Counted from the first letter of the stretch, positions 32,849 to 42,630 are shown. The stretch is DNA of 64,000 bases from Amphritea sp. (GCF_016744155.1 NZ_JADGEW010000006.1:62001-126000), one strand, 5' to 3'. Translations and numbers: made by a program. Notes: generated from the sequence alone by a model not told the origin.

Positions 32849-35206
32849 TCAACGGTAGCGCTTCTCAAGTGTTTCCGTCAATTTATCAGTAAATTGAAGG
32901 GCTTGTAACAGTTTGGGGATGTTTTCCTCAATATTGATTGTTAAGTCAACCGGTTGGCTGTTGTTCCAGTCCGGGTTGTGTCCTTTAAAATGAGTTTTCA
33001 GCAGAGCCGTTCCTTCCGGCTGGTAGTCCAGCTTAATCCCCAGGCTCCGATATTTCATATTACGCATAGCATCAAAGGCGATCCCCAGCGCTGGAGTGGT
33101 TTGGGTCATCGCCATAAACGCTGGTGGCGGAATGAATCTTATCCAGCCACCCTCCGGTGTACTATTTATCTGTCCATCCGTAATGGTCAGCTGTCCCTGT
33201 TTAAAGCTGATCGGCATCTGCCCATTCAACGTGCCGCTACCGGTAAGTCCCTCTTGTTGTTCCAATGCCATCAGCTGCTCCAGATGGATTCCGGTGACCG
33301 CTATTGCGGTGTCAAAGTCAGGCTCCTTCGGGTCCATACTGATCGGAAGGGTGGTGATCCTTCCACCCAACAGATCTACATTACTGCTATAGAGCTGCAG
33401 CTGTTGTTTCCCTGTCGAGCTTTGTTCGAAGCGATAGCTGCCGGAAAAATTTTCGAGTGGCACACCCGCATCGATAAAGGTGATCTTCAGCTGTCCAGTA
33501 TCACTGAGCTTACCTCTGTGGCTCTTAACAGTTTCTGAACTGCCATTGATATCGTAGAGGTGGGTCTGGTCGTAACTGAGACTGGTGTTTTCGGCTCGAT
33601 TTAAAAATCTTAAGGCGATACCGGAGCTATTCAGATCGAGCCATCCCTGGTGTCGCAGGGTTCCGTCAGTGAAAACCAGTTCAGGGGGGAGTTGTGGAAC
33701 ATAACGTAACGCCAGCCTTTCGATACCGGTGAGTGGCACAGATGTTTTCCAGTAGGCGGTGCTGTGATTAGCTTTTGGGTCGGTTTTGCTGGAGCCGGAA
33801 ATCTCGATACCTCTGCTAAGCAGAGGGTCCTGTAAGCGAATAGTGAAGCGGTTAGTGATCTTATCCGGTGTAATCGTTGCGCTGTTATTCAGATTGATCA
33901 GTGGTAATAGAAGTTGGCCAGAGCGTACCTCAATATTGTTGGCTATTAGCCTCGCTTTAACGCTGTTTTCGGCCAAAATTAGTTCTGATAATTTAAGGCT
34001 GACAGGCGGTGTTGTGATTAGGGTATCTGGTTGCCCCTGCGCTTCGATAGTGACCGGTTGTAAGCGCAGTAGGAATTCAGTGTCAGGCAATGAGATGTTG
34101 TTAAGGCCCGATTGATTGAGTTGATCCAGTGAGCTGGTTAGCTCTATCGGTTGCTGTAGATCAATCTGAACCTTGTCTGAGCTGATCGGCTGAGTACCAC
34201 CGGTGTTAAGACTTTCTGCGATGGCCGAGAGATGTTGAATACTGAGAATAAGTTCGCCGTTATCCAGCGTTAGCCTGCTGTCCTGTTGCACATTCAATCG
34301 ACTGATTTGGGTTATCAGTTCCTGAACAGTTGCTTTGCTGGTTATCTGGTATTGGTGACTGGCGGAAGACGGCTTGCCACTCAGCGGGATTAAACTGTTG
34401 CCCTGGATGGTGACGGTGCCGGAGATGTTCGGCAGGCTGGTCGTGTCTGGAAGCTCTGCAAGCTGAGTTAACAAAGGCTGTTGCAGCAGAGGTTTAAGTT
34501 GTTCAAGGAGCAGGGTGCTTTGGTTATGCGCTTTAAGCTGATTGTCTTCAACGGTCAGCTTAAAATCACTCTGTATCAGGGGGGCTTGATCGACAGAAAC
34601 GGTCAGCTTTCCGCTGTCCTGGTTGTTTATGATGAGTTGCAGCTGGGTTTCGGGCGCATTCTCGATTCGTTCAATTTTAAACGTTAACTGTTCTTGATTG
34701 GCGGTGACACTGCCGGAAAAAGTGATGCTTTTGTCGGGTGTCTTGCCGGTAGCCACTATATTAATGGTGGCATCTGACAGGGTGATATTGTCAGCGGGAA
34801 TCTGACTGAGCAAATAGGAGGGCAGGGGTGGGAATGGCAATTGGGACAGGTCTTTATCTTGAGCTGCCGCCTCTTTATTGACTGTTGAGTCTAGTGTCAG
34901 ATCAAATTTAAGCGTTTCGACGTTCAGGGTTTTGATACGCTGTGCGTTGAATAACTGCCAGGGATTAAAGTTGATGCTGATGGATTCGGCGGTGAGTATG
35001 AAAGACTCAGCGGCAGTCTCTTTTTGTAGTTTAAGCTTGCTGATTTCAATGCGATTCAGATCCGGTCGTTTTAGATCAAAACTGGCGCTGATCTGATGAT
35101 CTGTGAGTACCTGGCGGACGCTGTATTCGGCAATGGCGGGTAATGCCGCATAAAAGCTGCCGATGAAGATAAGCAGGAGAACTGTCGCGATTAGCAGTTT
35201 GCGCAT
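32849..35206 (-). CDS. ydbH: YdbH family AsmA-like phospholipid bridge protein
   Basis: 785 residues. A single N-terminal membrane anchor (residues about 4-24) is followed by a long, repetitive beta-rich region with alternating hydrophobic residues, as in AsmA-like tubes, and a conserved C-terminal part (GSGTLNGQMPISFKQGQLTI and onward). Together with YhdP and TamB, YdbH carries phospholipid from the inner to the outer membrane. It is the first gene of the minus-strand operon ydbH-ynbE-ydbL-dsbB-like-lpxR. Confidence 0.92.
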   Translation of the reverse strand: MRKLLIATVLLLIFIGSFYAALPAIAEYSVRQVLTDHQISASFDLKRPDLNRIEISKLKLQKETAAESFILTAESISINFNPWQLFNAQRIKTLNVETLKFDLTLDSTVNKEAAAQDKDLSQLPFPPLPSYLLSQIPADNITLSDATINIVATGKTPDKSITFSGSVTANQEQLTFKIERIENAPETQLQLIINNQDSGKLTVSVDQAPLIQSDFKLTVEDNQLKAHNQSTLLLEQLKPLLQQPLLTQLAELPDTTSLPNISGTVTIQGNSLIPLSGKPSSASHQYQITSKATVQELITQISRLNVQQDSRLTLDNGELILSIQHLSAIAESLNTGGTQPISSDKVQIDLQQPIELTSSLDQLNQSGLNNISLPDTEFLLRLQPVTIEAQGQPDTLITTPPVSLKLSELILAENSVKARLIANNIEVRSGQLLLPLINLNNSATITPDKITNRFTIRLQDPLLSRGIEISGSSKTDPKANHSTAYWKTSVPLTGIERLALRYVPQLPPELVFTDGTLRHQGWLDLNSSGIALRFLNRAENTSLSYDQTHLYDINGSSETVKSHRGKLSDTGQLKITFIDAGVPLENFSGSYRFEQSSTGKQQLQLYSSNVDLLGGRITTLPISMDPKEPDFDTAIAVTGIHLEQLMALEQQEGLTGSGTLNGQMPISFKQGQLTITDGQINSTPEGGWIRFIPPPAFMAMTQTTPALGIAFDAMRNMKYRSLGIKLDYQPEGTALLKTHFKGHNPDWNNSQPVDLTINIEENIPKLLQALQFTDKLTETLEKRYR

Positions 35207-35238
35207 TGAGTCCTCCCTGTTTTTGATAATCGCTAGTG

Positions 35239-35658
35239 TTACAGGTCGTCCAGTTCCATCTCGTAGAGCCGGTCTACCGCATCCTTCAGGTGAAAGATGA
35301 TATCTGTATACTGGTCGCTGTCGGACTCAATATCAATATCACTGAGGCGGTCGGCGGTCTCTTCCAACGAAGCCCCTTCTGCACGGATGCCGTTATCACT
35401 CAGTAACCAATGTATCAGACCATAGATCTCTGCCTGGATTGCAACTTCATCCAGATCCTCTAAAAATGCGTCACGTAAGGTTTGTAAAGTTGTGAACAGA
35501 GGGGTATCTCGGTCGGTATCAACGTAGAGCCTTAGCAGGGTATCGGCATTCTCTATGAGGTACTCTTCGGCTGCGATATCAGGTGTTGTCTGGCTATCAC
35601 AAGGTTCAATAGGCTCAATAGTAAAGATGTTATCGCAGGCACGAATGATAAAGCGCAT
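35239..35658 (-). CDS. Acidic protein, unknown function
   Basis: A 139-residue, very acidic, probably soluble and helical protein with many Asp/Glu/Leu repeats; Cys residues occur only near the N-terminus. It has no recognisable domain. It lies 32 bp upstream of ydbH on the same strand and may be part of that operon. Confidence 0.6.
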   Translation of the reverse strand: MRFIIRACDNIFTIEPIEPCDSQTTPDIAAEEYLIENADTLLRLYVDTDRDTPLFTTLQTLRDAFLEDLDEVAIQAEIYGLIHWLLSDNGIRAEGASLEETADRLSDIDIESDSDQYTDIIFHLKDAVDRLYEMELDDL

Positions 35659-35711
35659 GGTGAAATAACCCTGTGTTAAGTCGGTTGGCGACGCTGGTTT
35701 TCTGAGCTTAG

Positions 35712-35760
35712 TTTCCTAATATCAGTTGCCTAATATCAGTTTCCTGATCTCAGTTATCTA
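35712..35760. repeat. 14-bp tandem repeat (3.5 copies)
   Basis: TTTCCTAATATCAG, TTGCCTAATATCAG and TTTCCTGATCTCAG (35712-35753) are followed by a partial TTATCTA. The last partial unit contains the stop codon (minus strand) of the O-methyltransferase gene, so the repeat expanded from the gene end. Confidence 0.8.
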
Positions 35761-36395
35761 AGCTTTCTGACGACGTTCAGGCCATCTCGCACGGTCAGGA
35801 AGACGTTTTCTACATCTGGGTCCTGGGCAATAATGCGGTTGGTTTCAACTAGGATGTCATCGATTTCTGATTCTGGCTGAACGACTTTACCGGACCAGAG
35901 CACGTTATCCAGAACGATCAATCCACCGGGGCGGGTCATCTCTTTCACCCGGTTGTAGTAGTTCAGGTAGTTACGCTTATCGGCATCGATAAAGGTGAAG
36001 TCTAATTCAATGTCGAGTTTTTCCATGGTCTCCAGTGCCTTGCCAAAGATCACTTCAATCTTGTGACCATGTTCGCTTCGGTCATAGAAAGTTTGGGCAA
36101 ACTCGATTGCACGGGGGTTGGTTTCACAGCAGATGAGTCGTCCATCATCTGGCATCCCTTCAGCGATGGATAGCGCGGAATAACCGGTAAACATACCGAT
36201 TTCAAGCGCATTCTTAGGCTGGTGGATCGCGCTGAGCAGTTTCAACGTACGGCCAACCAGACGGCCAGATAGCTTCTGTGGCCAGCCCATGTTTTCGTTG
36301 GTTTTATCGATCAGTTCCTGCAGCAGGGGGGGCTCTTCGCCGGTATGAATAAAGGCGTAATCTTCAATGGCTTCATCAACCAGATACTGGGTCAT
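35754..36395 (-). CDS. SAM-dependent O-methyltransferase (COMT/CCoAOMT type)
   Basis: A 213-residue class I methyltransferase. SAM motif I is in ALEIGMFTGYSALSIAE, an acidic residue follows in LICCETN, and metal-binding Asp residues are in FTFIDADKRNYLNYY and GGLIVLDNVLWSG, as in caffeoyl-CoA O-methyltransferase-like enzymes. It would methylate a catechol-type hydroxyl. Its ATG overlaps the upstream small secreted-protein gene by four bases. Confidence 0.9.
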   Translation of the reverse strand: MTQYLVDEAIEDYAFIHTGEEPPLLQELIDKTNENMGWPQKLSGRLVGRTLKLLSAIHQPKNALEIGMFTGYSALSIAEGMPDDGRLICCETNPRAIEFAQTFYDRSEHGHKIEVIFGKALETMEKLDIELDFTFIDADKRNYLNYYNRVKEMTRPGGLIVLDNVLWSGKVVQPESEIDDILVETNRIIAQDPDVENVFLTVRDGLNVVRKLR

Positions 36396-36715
36396 TCTAT
36401 CTCTCTCAACATCACTTTACTGGCCCAGACCTCGATAGCATCAGTACCATCAGACTCCAGGCGAAATTGGCAGAGGATAATATCACTTTCCGGGCACTGA
36501 AGGATAATCGCTTTTGCACCAGCCGAGGCGTTGAAACAGCCTTGCGTGGGTGGTTTGCCGACGCCATAGAGCGAAAAGTTAAGTAACTGTCTATATAAGG
36601 GTTCAGTGAGACAGACCTGATAGCTATTATCGATCACCTCATATTGGGTGGGTTCCGCTATCAGGGGCGTCGATTGAAACAGAAATAGCGCTACTGGCAG
36701 AGCAAGGTGTTTCAT
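36392..36715 (-). CDS. Small secreted protein, unknown
   Basis: 107 residues with a signal peptide (cut near residue 20, LIAEP). It has four cysteines in the mature part, likely disulfide-bonded, and no known domain. ATG 36715 has AAGGT seven bases upstream; an earlier ATG at 36784 would place extra residues before a good signal peptide. It is coupled to the O-methyltransferase gene by an ATGA overlap. Confidence 0.65.
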   Translation of the reverse strand: MKHLALPVALFLFQSTPLIAEPTQYEVIDNSYQVCLTEPLYRQLLNFSLYGVGKPPTQGCFNASAGAKAIILQCPESDIILCQFRLESDGTDAIEVWASKVMLREIE

Positions 36716-36866
36716 CTGCGGTACCTTGTTAAGGGTTAAACCTGAGTATATGGCGCGACTAAAGAGAAATATATTTTTAATCAAGATCGCCGTCTATACC
36801 ATAGGTTGAGGCGGAAAAATCCCTTACAATATCCGTTCTAATATCTACGTAATTTGGAGTATCACC

Positions 36867-37217
36867 TTGGAACCGCTGATTCTGTTTATTTTTTCCGGTT
36901 TTGTTTCCATGTCTGTGGCGCTGAGTGCCGGGCAACTGAATAAACTGGCCGATGAAGATAAGCCCGCTTTTCTGCAGAGCAGAAATGGTATGGTGATGGT
37001 GATTATGGCGGGCAATGTAGGTGCACTGACGCTCATTGGTTCATTGGCTTACGGGTTTCGTTTGCTGGAGTGGTGGATCCCGCTGAGTAGTATATTTCTT
37101 ACATTCCCTGCGCTATCTGTCGGTATTACCCAGCGTATGTTTGGTAACAAAGTGAACCTCTTCATCATGCTGCCACTGACACTCATTTCTGCCGGACTGT
37201 TGTACCATTTCTGGTAA
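36867..37217 (+). CDS. Small integral membrane protein, unknown
   Basis: 116 residues with four hydrophobic segments (about 3-22, 42-62, 68-86, 95-113). The start is TTG with GGAG at 36855-36858, which gives good spacing, and no ATG in this frame keeps the first helix. I do not recognise the family. It precedes rmuC by 23 bp and probably shares its transcript. Confidence 0.6.
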   Translation: MEPLILFIFSGFVSMSVALSAGQLNKLADEDKPAFLQSRNGMVMVIMAGNVGALTLIGSLAYGFRLLEWWIPLSSIFLTFPALSVGITQRMFGNKVNLFIMLPLTLISAGLLYHFW

Positions 37218-37240
37218 ACAAACATATATGACACCCTCTG

Positions 37241-38779
37241 TTGGGAATGCCGATGACCTCTGCTCAGCTGACTGAATTACTCAATGATCCTCTTGTAAGC
37301 GCAATCATCGGTGCTGGGCTGGGCTTATTGTTTGGGCTGATGTTGATGCAGCTGGTTAAGCTGAAACTTAAAGGCCGGTACGAAACCGCTCGCCAGCATC
37401 AGGAAAGCGAGGTTCTGAAGCTACAGGACCAGCTTGAGCGTTTTCAGGCTGAACAGAGTATAGCGAGCGATAAGCATCAGTATCTTGAGCAGGAGATGCA
37501 ACAGGTCAGCGTTCAGGTGCGTGAACTCGAGCTGGATCAGGTGCGGTTGCAACAGGTTGAGTCCCAGAAGTTAAGCCAGGATGAGCAGTTGGCAGAACTT
37601 CAGGAACAACTGGATAACTTGCAGCGATTGCTAAGCCAACGGCAGGCGCGCGTTGCCGAACTGGAAAGCCGATTGGAAAGTGAACGTGAATCGCAGTCAG
37701 AGAAATTACAATTGCTGACAGAAGCGCGGGATCAGCTGAAATCTGAGTTTCAGAACCTGGCGAACAAAATTTTTGAAGAGAAATCCGCCAAGTTTACTGC
37801 CGCTAATAAAGACTCGCTGGGCTCGCTGTTGACTCCTCTGAAAGATCAACTGGGTGAGTTCAAGCGCAAGGTTGAAGATGTTTACGATAAAGAAGCGAAA
37901 GATCGCCGCTCTCTATATGAGCAGATCACCCACCTGAAAGAGCTGAATCAACAGATGAGTGTTGATGCGGTTAACCTGACTAACGCGCTGAAAGGCGAAA
38001 GTAAGACGCAGGGTAACTGGGGTGAGGTGATACTCGAGCGGGTGCTGGAACAGTCGGGTCTGCGAAAGGGTTATGAGTATGAAACCCAGGTCTCTCTGAA
38101 TGAAGAGGGGCAGCGCTATATGCCAGATGTAATCATTCGTCTGCCGGATGATAAAGATGTCATCGTCGATGCAAAAGTCTCGCTGACCGCCTATGAACAG
38201 TATTGCTCTACCGATGAAACAGTATTGCAAGACCGGGCGCTAACGGAACATCTGCAATCGATTCGTAACCATATCCGCGGGTTGAGTGAGAAAGCCTATC
38301 AAAACCTGGAGGGGGTTCGTTCACTGGATTTCGTGTTGATGTTCATCCCGGTGGAAGGGGCGTTTCTGTTAGCGCTACAACAGGATAAAGAGCTGTTTAG
38401 CTCTGCTTATGAACGCAATATTATTCTGGTGAGCCCATCCACCCTGTTAGTTACTTTGCGTACGATCAATAATATCTGGCGCTACGAGCGGCAGAATCGT
38501 TTTGCTCAGGAGATCGCCCATCGTGGTGGTGAGCTACATGATAAATTTGTCGGCTTTGTCGAATCGCTTGATGATGTGGGTCGCCATCTTGGGCGGACTC
38601 AGAACGCCTTTGATACCGCGCATAAGCGACTCAGCAGTGGTCGGGGCAATCTGGTCAATCAGGCGGCTTCGCTGCATAAATTAGGCGTTAAGAATAAGAA
38701 AGAGTTGGATAAAACGCTGGCCCAGAGTGCCTCTGAGTCGGACCCTGATGCCGAACAACTTGAGATCCTCGACAGATGA
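37241..38779 (+). CDS. rmuC: DNA recombination protein RmuC
   Basis: 512 residues. An N-terminal membrane segment (about 15-36) is followed by a Gln/Glu-rich coiled coil (about 45-170) and the RmuC domain with the conserved KTQGNWGEVILERVLEQSGL, PDVIIRLPDDKDVIVDAKVSL and NIWRYERQN motifs of a restriction-endonuclease-like fold. RmuC limits inversions and is implicated in restricting foreign DNA or processing replication intermediates. The TTG start could equally be the ATG two codons later. It overlaps the next gene by four bases. Confidence 0.95.
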   Translation: MGMPMTSAQLTELLNDPLVSAIIGAGLGLLFGLMLMQLVKLKLKGRYETARQHQESEVLKLQDQLERFQAEQSIASDKHQYLEQEMQQVSVQVRELELDQVRLQQVESQKLSQDEQLAELQEQLDNLQRLLSQRQARVAELESRLESERESQSEKLQLLTEARDQLKSEFQNLANKIFEEKSAKFTAANKDSLGSLLTPLKDQLGEFKRKVEDVYDKEAKDRRSLYEQITHLKELNQQMSVDAVNLTNALKGESKTQGNWGEVILERVLEQSGLRKGYEYETQVSLNEEGQRYMPDVIIRLPDDKDVIVDAKVSLTAYEQYCSTDETVLQDRALTEHLQSIRNHIRGLSEKAYQNLEGVRSLDFVLMFIPVEGAFLLALQQDKELFSSAYERNIILVSPSTLLVTLRTINNIWRYERQNRFAQEIAHRGGELHDKFVGFVESLDDVGRHLGRTQNAFDTAHKRLSSGRGNLVNQAASLHKLGVKNKKELDKTLAQSASESDPDAEQLEILDR

Positions 38780-39447
38780 TCTCGGTGGTTGGTTACGGTT
38801 CGCTATTATCTGAGGCTTCCGCCAGACAGACCGTGCCAGCACTGCAAAATTTTCGTTTAGTCCGTGTCCCCGGTTATCGTCGTATCTTTAATAAAGTGGG
38901 TGTTGTTTTTCTCAGTCGCCATGGTGCAGACCCGAGTAGCCGGGAGTTGGCTTCCTGCTCCACCGAACCCGACGATCATTGTGAGATTATCTGTAGCCAG
39001 TTCGAATGCACACCGGAAGATTTTGTCGAGCTTTATGAGCGGGAACATCGGTTTCGCTGGGTAGAGGTCGAAACTTTACGCTGTAATAGCCTAGGTAGCG
39101 ATTCATCGCAGCGGCGGGGGGCTAAAACATCTGGGCGGATGTGCACCGGTTATGATGATATGGAGTACCGCCTGAATAAGTGTATAACCCCGGCGGAGTA
39201 TGAGTTGAGGGTTGGGCGTTATTATACGGGTGCGCTCTGGCGCGATGATATTCTGCCTTTCCCTCGCTATCTTGCGTTCTGCCTTCAGGCAGCGTCCTCG
39301 CAGGGTGAAGAGGTGCTGGATAATTTCCTCGATAGCAGTTATCTGGCAGATGGTGTGACGAACATCAGAACTTACTTGCAGCAGTCTGTAGAGCTACAAA
39401 ACTGGCGTAGTTTTGATACCGGCTATAGCTATCGTTCCGGTCGCTGA
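38776..39447 (+). CDS. Gamma-glutamylcyclotransferase-like protein
   Basis: A 223-residue protein of the GGCT/AIG2 fold. The N-terminal VVGYGSLLS matches the YGSL glutamyl-binding motif, with an acidic residue (VELYEREH) where the catalytic Glu is expected. The substrate is uncertain (gamma-glutamyl amines or glutathione-related). It is coupled to rmuC by an ATGA overlap. The 590 bp after it is AT-rich and non-coding. Confidence 0.75.
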   Translation: MISVVGYGSLLSEASARQTVPALQNFRLVRVPGYRRIFNKVGVVFLSRHGADPSSRELASCSTEPDDHCEIICSQFECTPEDFVELYEREHRFRWVEVETLRCNSLGSDSSQRRGAKTSGRMCTGYDDMEYRLNKCITPAEYELRVGRYYTGALWRDDILPFPRYLAFCLQAASSQGEEVLDNFLDSSYLADGVTNIRTYLQQSVELQNWRSFDTGYSYRSGR

Positions 39448-40041
39448 ATTCTTTTTCTCTGTATTTACTTGTCTTTTTTATTCATCAGAAACTACAAATT
39501 ATTTATATCAATATGATCTTTTGATTTTTAATGAAAAATCAAAACTGCCTTTTGAAATTTCTTAAAATCATCAAGATTAAATATTGAAAATTCTTAAAAA
39601 CGTCAAGATTAAATATTGAAGTGTATATTATTAATCAAAACTTAATGTTGATTTTTGTATATTTTTTGTACAAAAAAGTTGCGATATATGATAAAAATAG
39701 AGGGGTAAGTAAATAAATGGTATATTTGCCGCAAAGGCAGAAGCGGCAAGGGTATTTAGCGCTAAAGATGGCAGATATTTGCCGATATAGTTAAATAGAG
39801 CATTTTTTTATAAATTATTTAATTGCTAAAGCGTTGTCTTTAAAGAAATACCCATTTTTATTATTTTTTTGGTTTATTTTTTGCTTTAGTTGTAAATAAT
39901 ATCGGTAGCGGCAAAAAGAGCGCGCTGATCGGATGAAAATATCCGCAATTGACCAAGTAATGTGCAGAGCTGGGTAGAAGAGGTCTGCTAATGCCGCTTT
40001 AGTTAGCATGAAGCGGATATTAAGAGTGAAACTGACTGGAT
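39448..40041. other. AT-rich 594-bp region upstream of ftsA
   Basis: I see no gene. It contains a 32-bp-period tandem repeat (39559-39620) and long AT tracts up to about 39900, then ordinary sequence. Several motifs of the form GCGGCAA recur between 39735 and 39915. It probably carries the ftsA promoter(s), since no ftsQ or ddl precedes ftsA. Confidence 0.5.
39559..39620. repeat. Direct repeat, two 30-bp units
   Basis: Unit 1 (39559-39588) and unit 2 (39591-39620) match at 28 of 30 positions, beginning TTCTTAAAA and ending TCAAGATTAAATATTGAA. The period is 32 bp, about three helical turns. Confidence 0.85.
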
Positions 40042-41277
40042 ATGGCAATGACGAGCAATATGATCGTAGCACTGGATATCGGCACCTCTAAGGTGGTGTG
40101 TCTGGTGGGCGAAGTTGGCCTGGATGGCACGATCGATATCGTTGGCATTGGCTCCCATGAGTCACGCGGTTTAAAGCGGGGCGTGGTGGTCAATATTGAA
40201 TCCACCGTGCATTCGATTCAACGGGCAGTGGAAGAGGCCGAGCTGATGGCCGGCTGCAAGATTCACTCGGTCACCGTTGGCGTTGCTGGCAGTCATATCA
40301 ACAGCATGAACTCCCACGGTATTGTCGCGGTTCGCGATGGTGAAGTGATGGAACACGATCTGGAACGGGTGATTGATGCCGCCCGTGCGGTGGCTATTCC
40401 CGCAGATCAAAAAATCCTGCACATACTGCCGCAGGAATATGTGATCGACAATCAAGAAGGTATTCGCGAACCGTTAGGAATGTCAGGTGTACGGCTCGAA
40501 GCCAAAGTTCATCTGGTAACCGGCGCAGTTAACGCGGTACAGAATATTGAAAAGTGCGTACGGCGTTGTGGTTTGGCAGTGGATGACTCAGTACTTGAAC
40601 AGCTGGCTTCCAGTTACTCGGTACTGACGGAAGATGAGAAAGAGCTGGGTGTTTGTATGGTCGATATGGGTGGCGGTACCACTGATATCGCCATCTTTAC
40701 CGGTGGCGCGATTCGGCATACAGCGGTGATCCCTATTGCGGGTGATCAGGTAACCAATGATATCGCCATGGCATTACGGACACCGACGCCTCACGCTGAA
40801 GATATCAAAATTAAATATGCTTGCGCATTGGCTCAACTGGCCAGTGCGGAAGATACCATTAAGGTCCCCAGTGTTGGTGACCGACCGGCCAGAGATCTGT
40901 CACGACAAGCACTGGCTGAAGTGGTTGAGCCTCGTTATGACGAGTTATTTACCCTGGTTCAGGCAGAGTTGCGCCGCAGTGGGTTTGAAGACTTAGCCGC
41001 CGCAGGCATTGTACTAACCGGTGGTACGGCGAAGATGGAAGGGGCTGTAGAGCTGGCGGAAGAGATCTTCCATATGCCGGTGCGACTGGCGCTACCGAAA
41101 GGGGTTCGGGGGATGGAAGACATCCTCTGTAGCCCTATCTACGCAACCGGCGTTGGCTTACTGCAATATGCTAAACAAGATAATCAACATCTGGGCGAAG
41201 CGGTCGCGGTTGAAGACAGCGTAGAGCGTCCAAATGTATTGAACCGGATGAAATCCTGGTTCCAGGGGAATTTTTAA
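40042..41277 (+). CDS. ftsA: Cell division protein FtsA
   Basis: A 411-residue actin-like ATPase. The phosphate-1 motif is LDIGTSKV at the N-terminus, the conserved 1C subdomain carries PQEYVIDNQEGI, the phosphate-2 motif is MVDMGGGTTDIA, and the adenosine motif is VLTGGTA. The C-terminal amphipathic membrane-targeting helix RMKSWFQGNF is intact. It tethers FtsZ to the membrane and recruits later divisome proteins. It lies directly upstream of ftsZ but without ftsQ or ddl before it. Confidence 0.96.
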   Translation: MAMTSNMIVALDIGTSKVVCLVGEVGLDGTIDIVGIGSHESRGLKRGVVVNIESTVHSIQRAVEEAELMAGCKIHSVTVGVAGSHINSMNSHGIVAVRDGEVMEHDLERVIDAARAVAIPADQKILHILPQEYVIDNQEGIREPLGMSGVRLEAKVHLVTGAVNAVQNIEKCVRRCGLAVDDSVLEQLASSYSVLTEDEKELGVCMVDMGGGTTDIAIFTGGAIRHTAVIPIAGDQVTNDIAMALRTPTPHAEDIKIKYACALAQLASAEDTIKVPSVGDRPARDLSRQALAEVVEPRYDELFTLVQAELRRSGFEDLAAAGIVLTGGTAKMEGAVELAEEIFHMPVRLALPKGVRGMEDILCSPIYATGVGLLQYAKQDNQHLGEAVAVEDSVERPNVLNRMKSWFQGNF

Positions 41278-41424
41278 AAGCTCTTTTTATAAAGAGACCC
41301 CGAGAGAAAAATAAATAGTTCTGACGAGCCTGCGAGTGTTGAATTCGCAGGGTGTGACAGAAAACAGATGAATTAAACGCAATGCAACAGGTGCGGGTTG
41401 GGCACGAACCTGGAGGAATGGGAC

Positions 41425-42630
41425 ATGTTTGAATTAGTCAATAATATAGCGCAGAACGCGGTCATCAAGGTGATTGGCGTTGGTGGTGGCGGCGGTAACG
41501 CTGTGCAGCACATGGTATCCAGTGAAGTAGACGGAGTTGAGTTTCTCTGTGCGAACACGGATGCTCAGGCACTGAATCATATGGATTCCCGTAACGTCCT
41601 GCAACTCGGTGGCGAGATCACTAAGGGGTTGGGTGCAGGCGCGAATCCAGATATTGGTCGTCAGGCGGCAATAGAAGATCGTGATCAGATCGTTGAGATG
41701 CTCAACGGTGCTGATATGGTTTTCATTACAGCAGGCATGGGTGGTGGTACCGGTACGGGTGCAGCACCAATTGTTGCTGAAGTTGCTAAAGAGTTAGGCA
41801 TCCTGACTGTTGCCGTAGTCACTAAGCCTTTCCCGTTTGAAGGCAAGAAGCGGATGCTGATCGCCGAAGAGGGGATCAAAGAACTATCTGAGAATGTAGA
41901 CTCTCTGATAATCGTGCCCAACGAGAAACTCCTCCAGGTGCTGGGTAAAAACTGCACCCTGATGAAAGCCTTCGATGAAGCTAACGATGTATTAAAAGGT
42001 GCGGTACAGGGTATCTCTGACCTGATTATTCGCCCGGGTATGATCAACGTTGACTTCGCCGACGTACGTACTGTGATGTCTGAGATGGGTACCTCTATGA
42101 TGGGTACCGGTTCAGCCCGTGGTGATAATCGTGCGGTTGAAGCAGCAGAAGCAGCTGTGCGCAGCCCACTGCTGGAAGATGTCGATCTGATGGGGGCTCG
42201 CGGTATTCTGGTGAACATCACTGCAGGCTTGGATCTGGGTCTGGGTGAATTCAGCGATGTAGGTCAGGTGATCGAAGAGTTCGCTTCTGACAATGCGACC
42301 GTTGTAGTGGGTACGGTTATCGACCCTGAAATGACTGAAGAAATTAAAGTGACGGTTGTTGCGACCGGTTTGGGTGGTGTTGTAGAGCAGGATATTCGAG
42401 TGGTGAGTAATTCCGCTTCTGCTGCTGCAGGATCCCGTCGGGCCGCCAGCGCTGTGAGCGACTACAGCCAGTTGGAACTACCAACCGTTATGCGTAATCG
42501 TAACGAATCTGTACGCGCTAAGGATAATCCGGTAGTAGAGCCGGAGCCTATTGTTGAAACACAGAAAACTGGTACCGATGACATGGAATTCCTGGATATT
42601 CCAGCGTTCTTGCGTCGTCAGGCTGACTAA
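41425..42630 (+). CDS. ftsZ: Cell division GTPase FtsZ
   Basis: A 401-residue tubulin homologue. The GTP-binding signature GGGTGTGAAP starts at about residue 106, the T7 loop NVDFADV carries the catalytic Asp, a variable linker follows, and the conserved C-terminal peptide DIPAFLRRQ binds FtsA and ZipA. GGAGG at 41412-41416 sets the ATG at 41425. A terminator follows, and lpxC, the usual next gene, is absent. Confidence 0.97.
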   Translation: MFELVNNIAQNAVIKVIGVGGGGGNAVQHMVSSEVDGVEFLCANTDAQALNHMDSRNVLQLGGEITKGLGAGANPDIGRQAAIEDRDQIVEMLNGADMVFITAGMGGGTGTGAAPIVAEVAKELGILTVAVVTKPFPFEGKKRMLIAEEGIKELSENVDSLIIVPNEKLLQVLGKNCTLMKAFDEANDVLKGAVQGISDLIIRPGMINVDFADVRTVMSEMGTSMMGTGSARGDNRAVEAAEAAVRSPLLEDVDLMGARGILVNITAGLDLGLGEFSDVGQVIEEFASDNATVVVGTVIDPEMTEEIKVTVVATGLGGVVEQDIRVVSNSASAAAGSRRAASAVSDYSQLELPTVMRNRNESVRAKDNPVVEPEPIVETQKTGTDDMEFLDIPAFLRRQAD

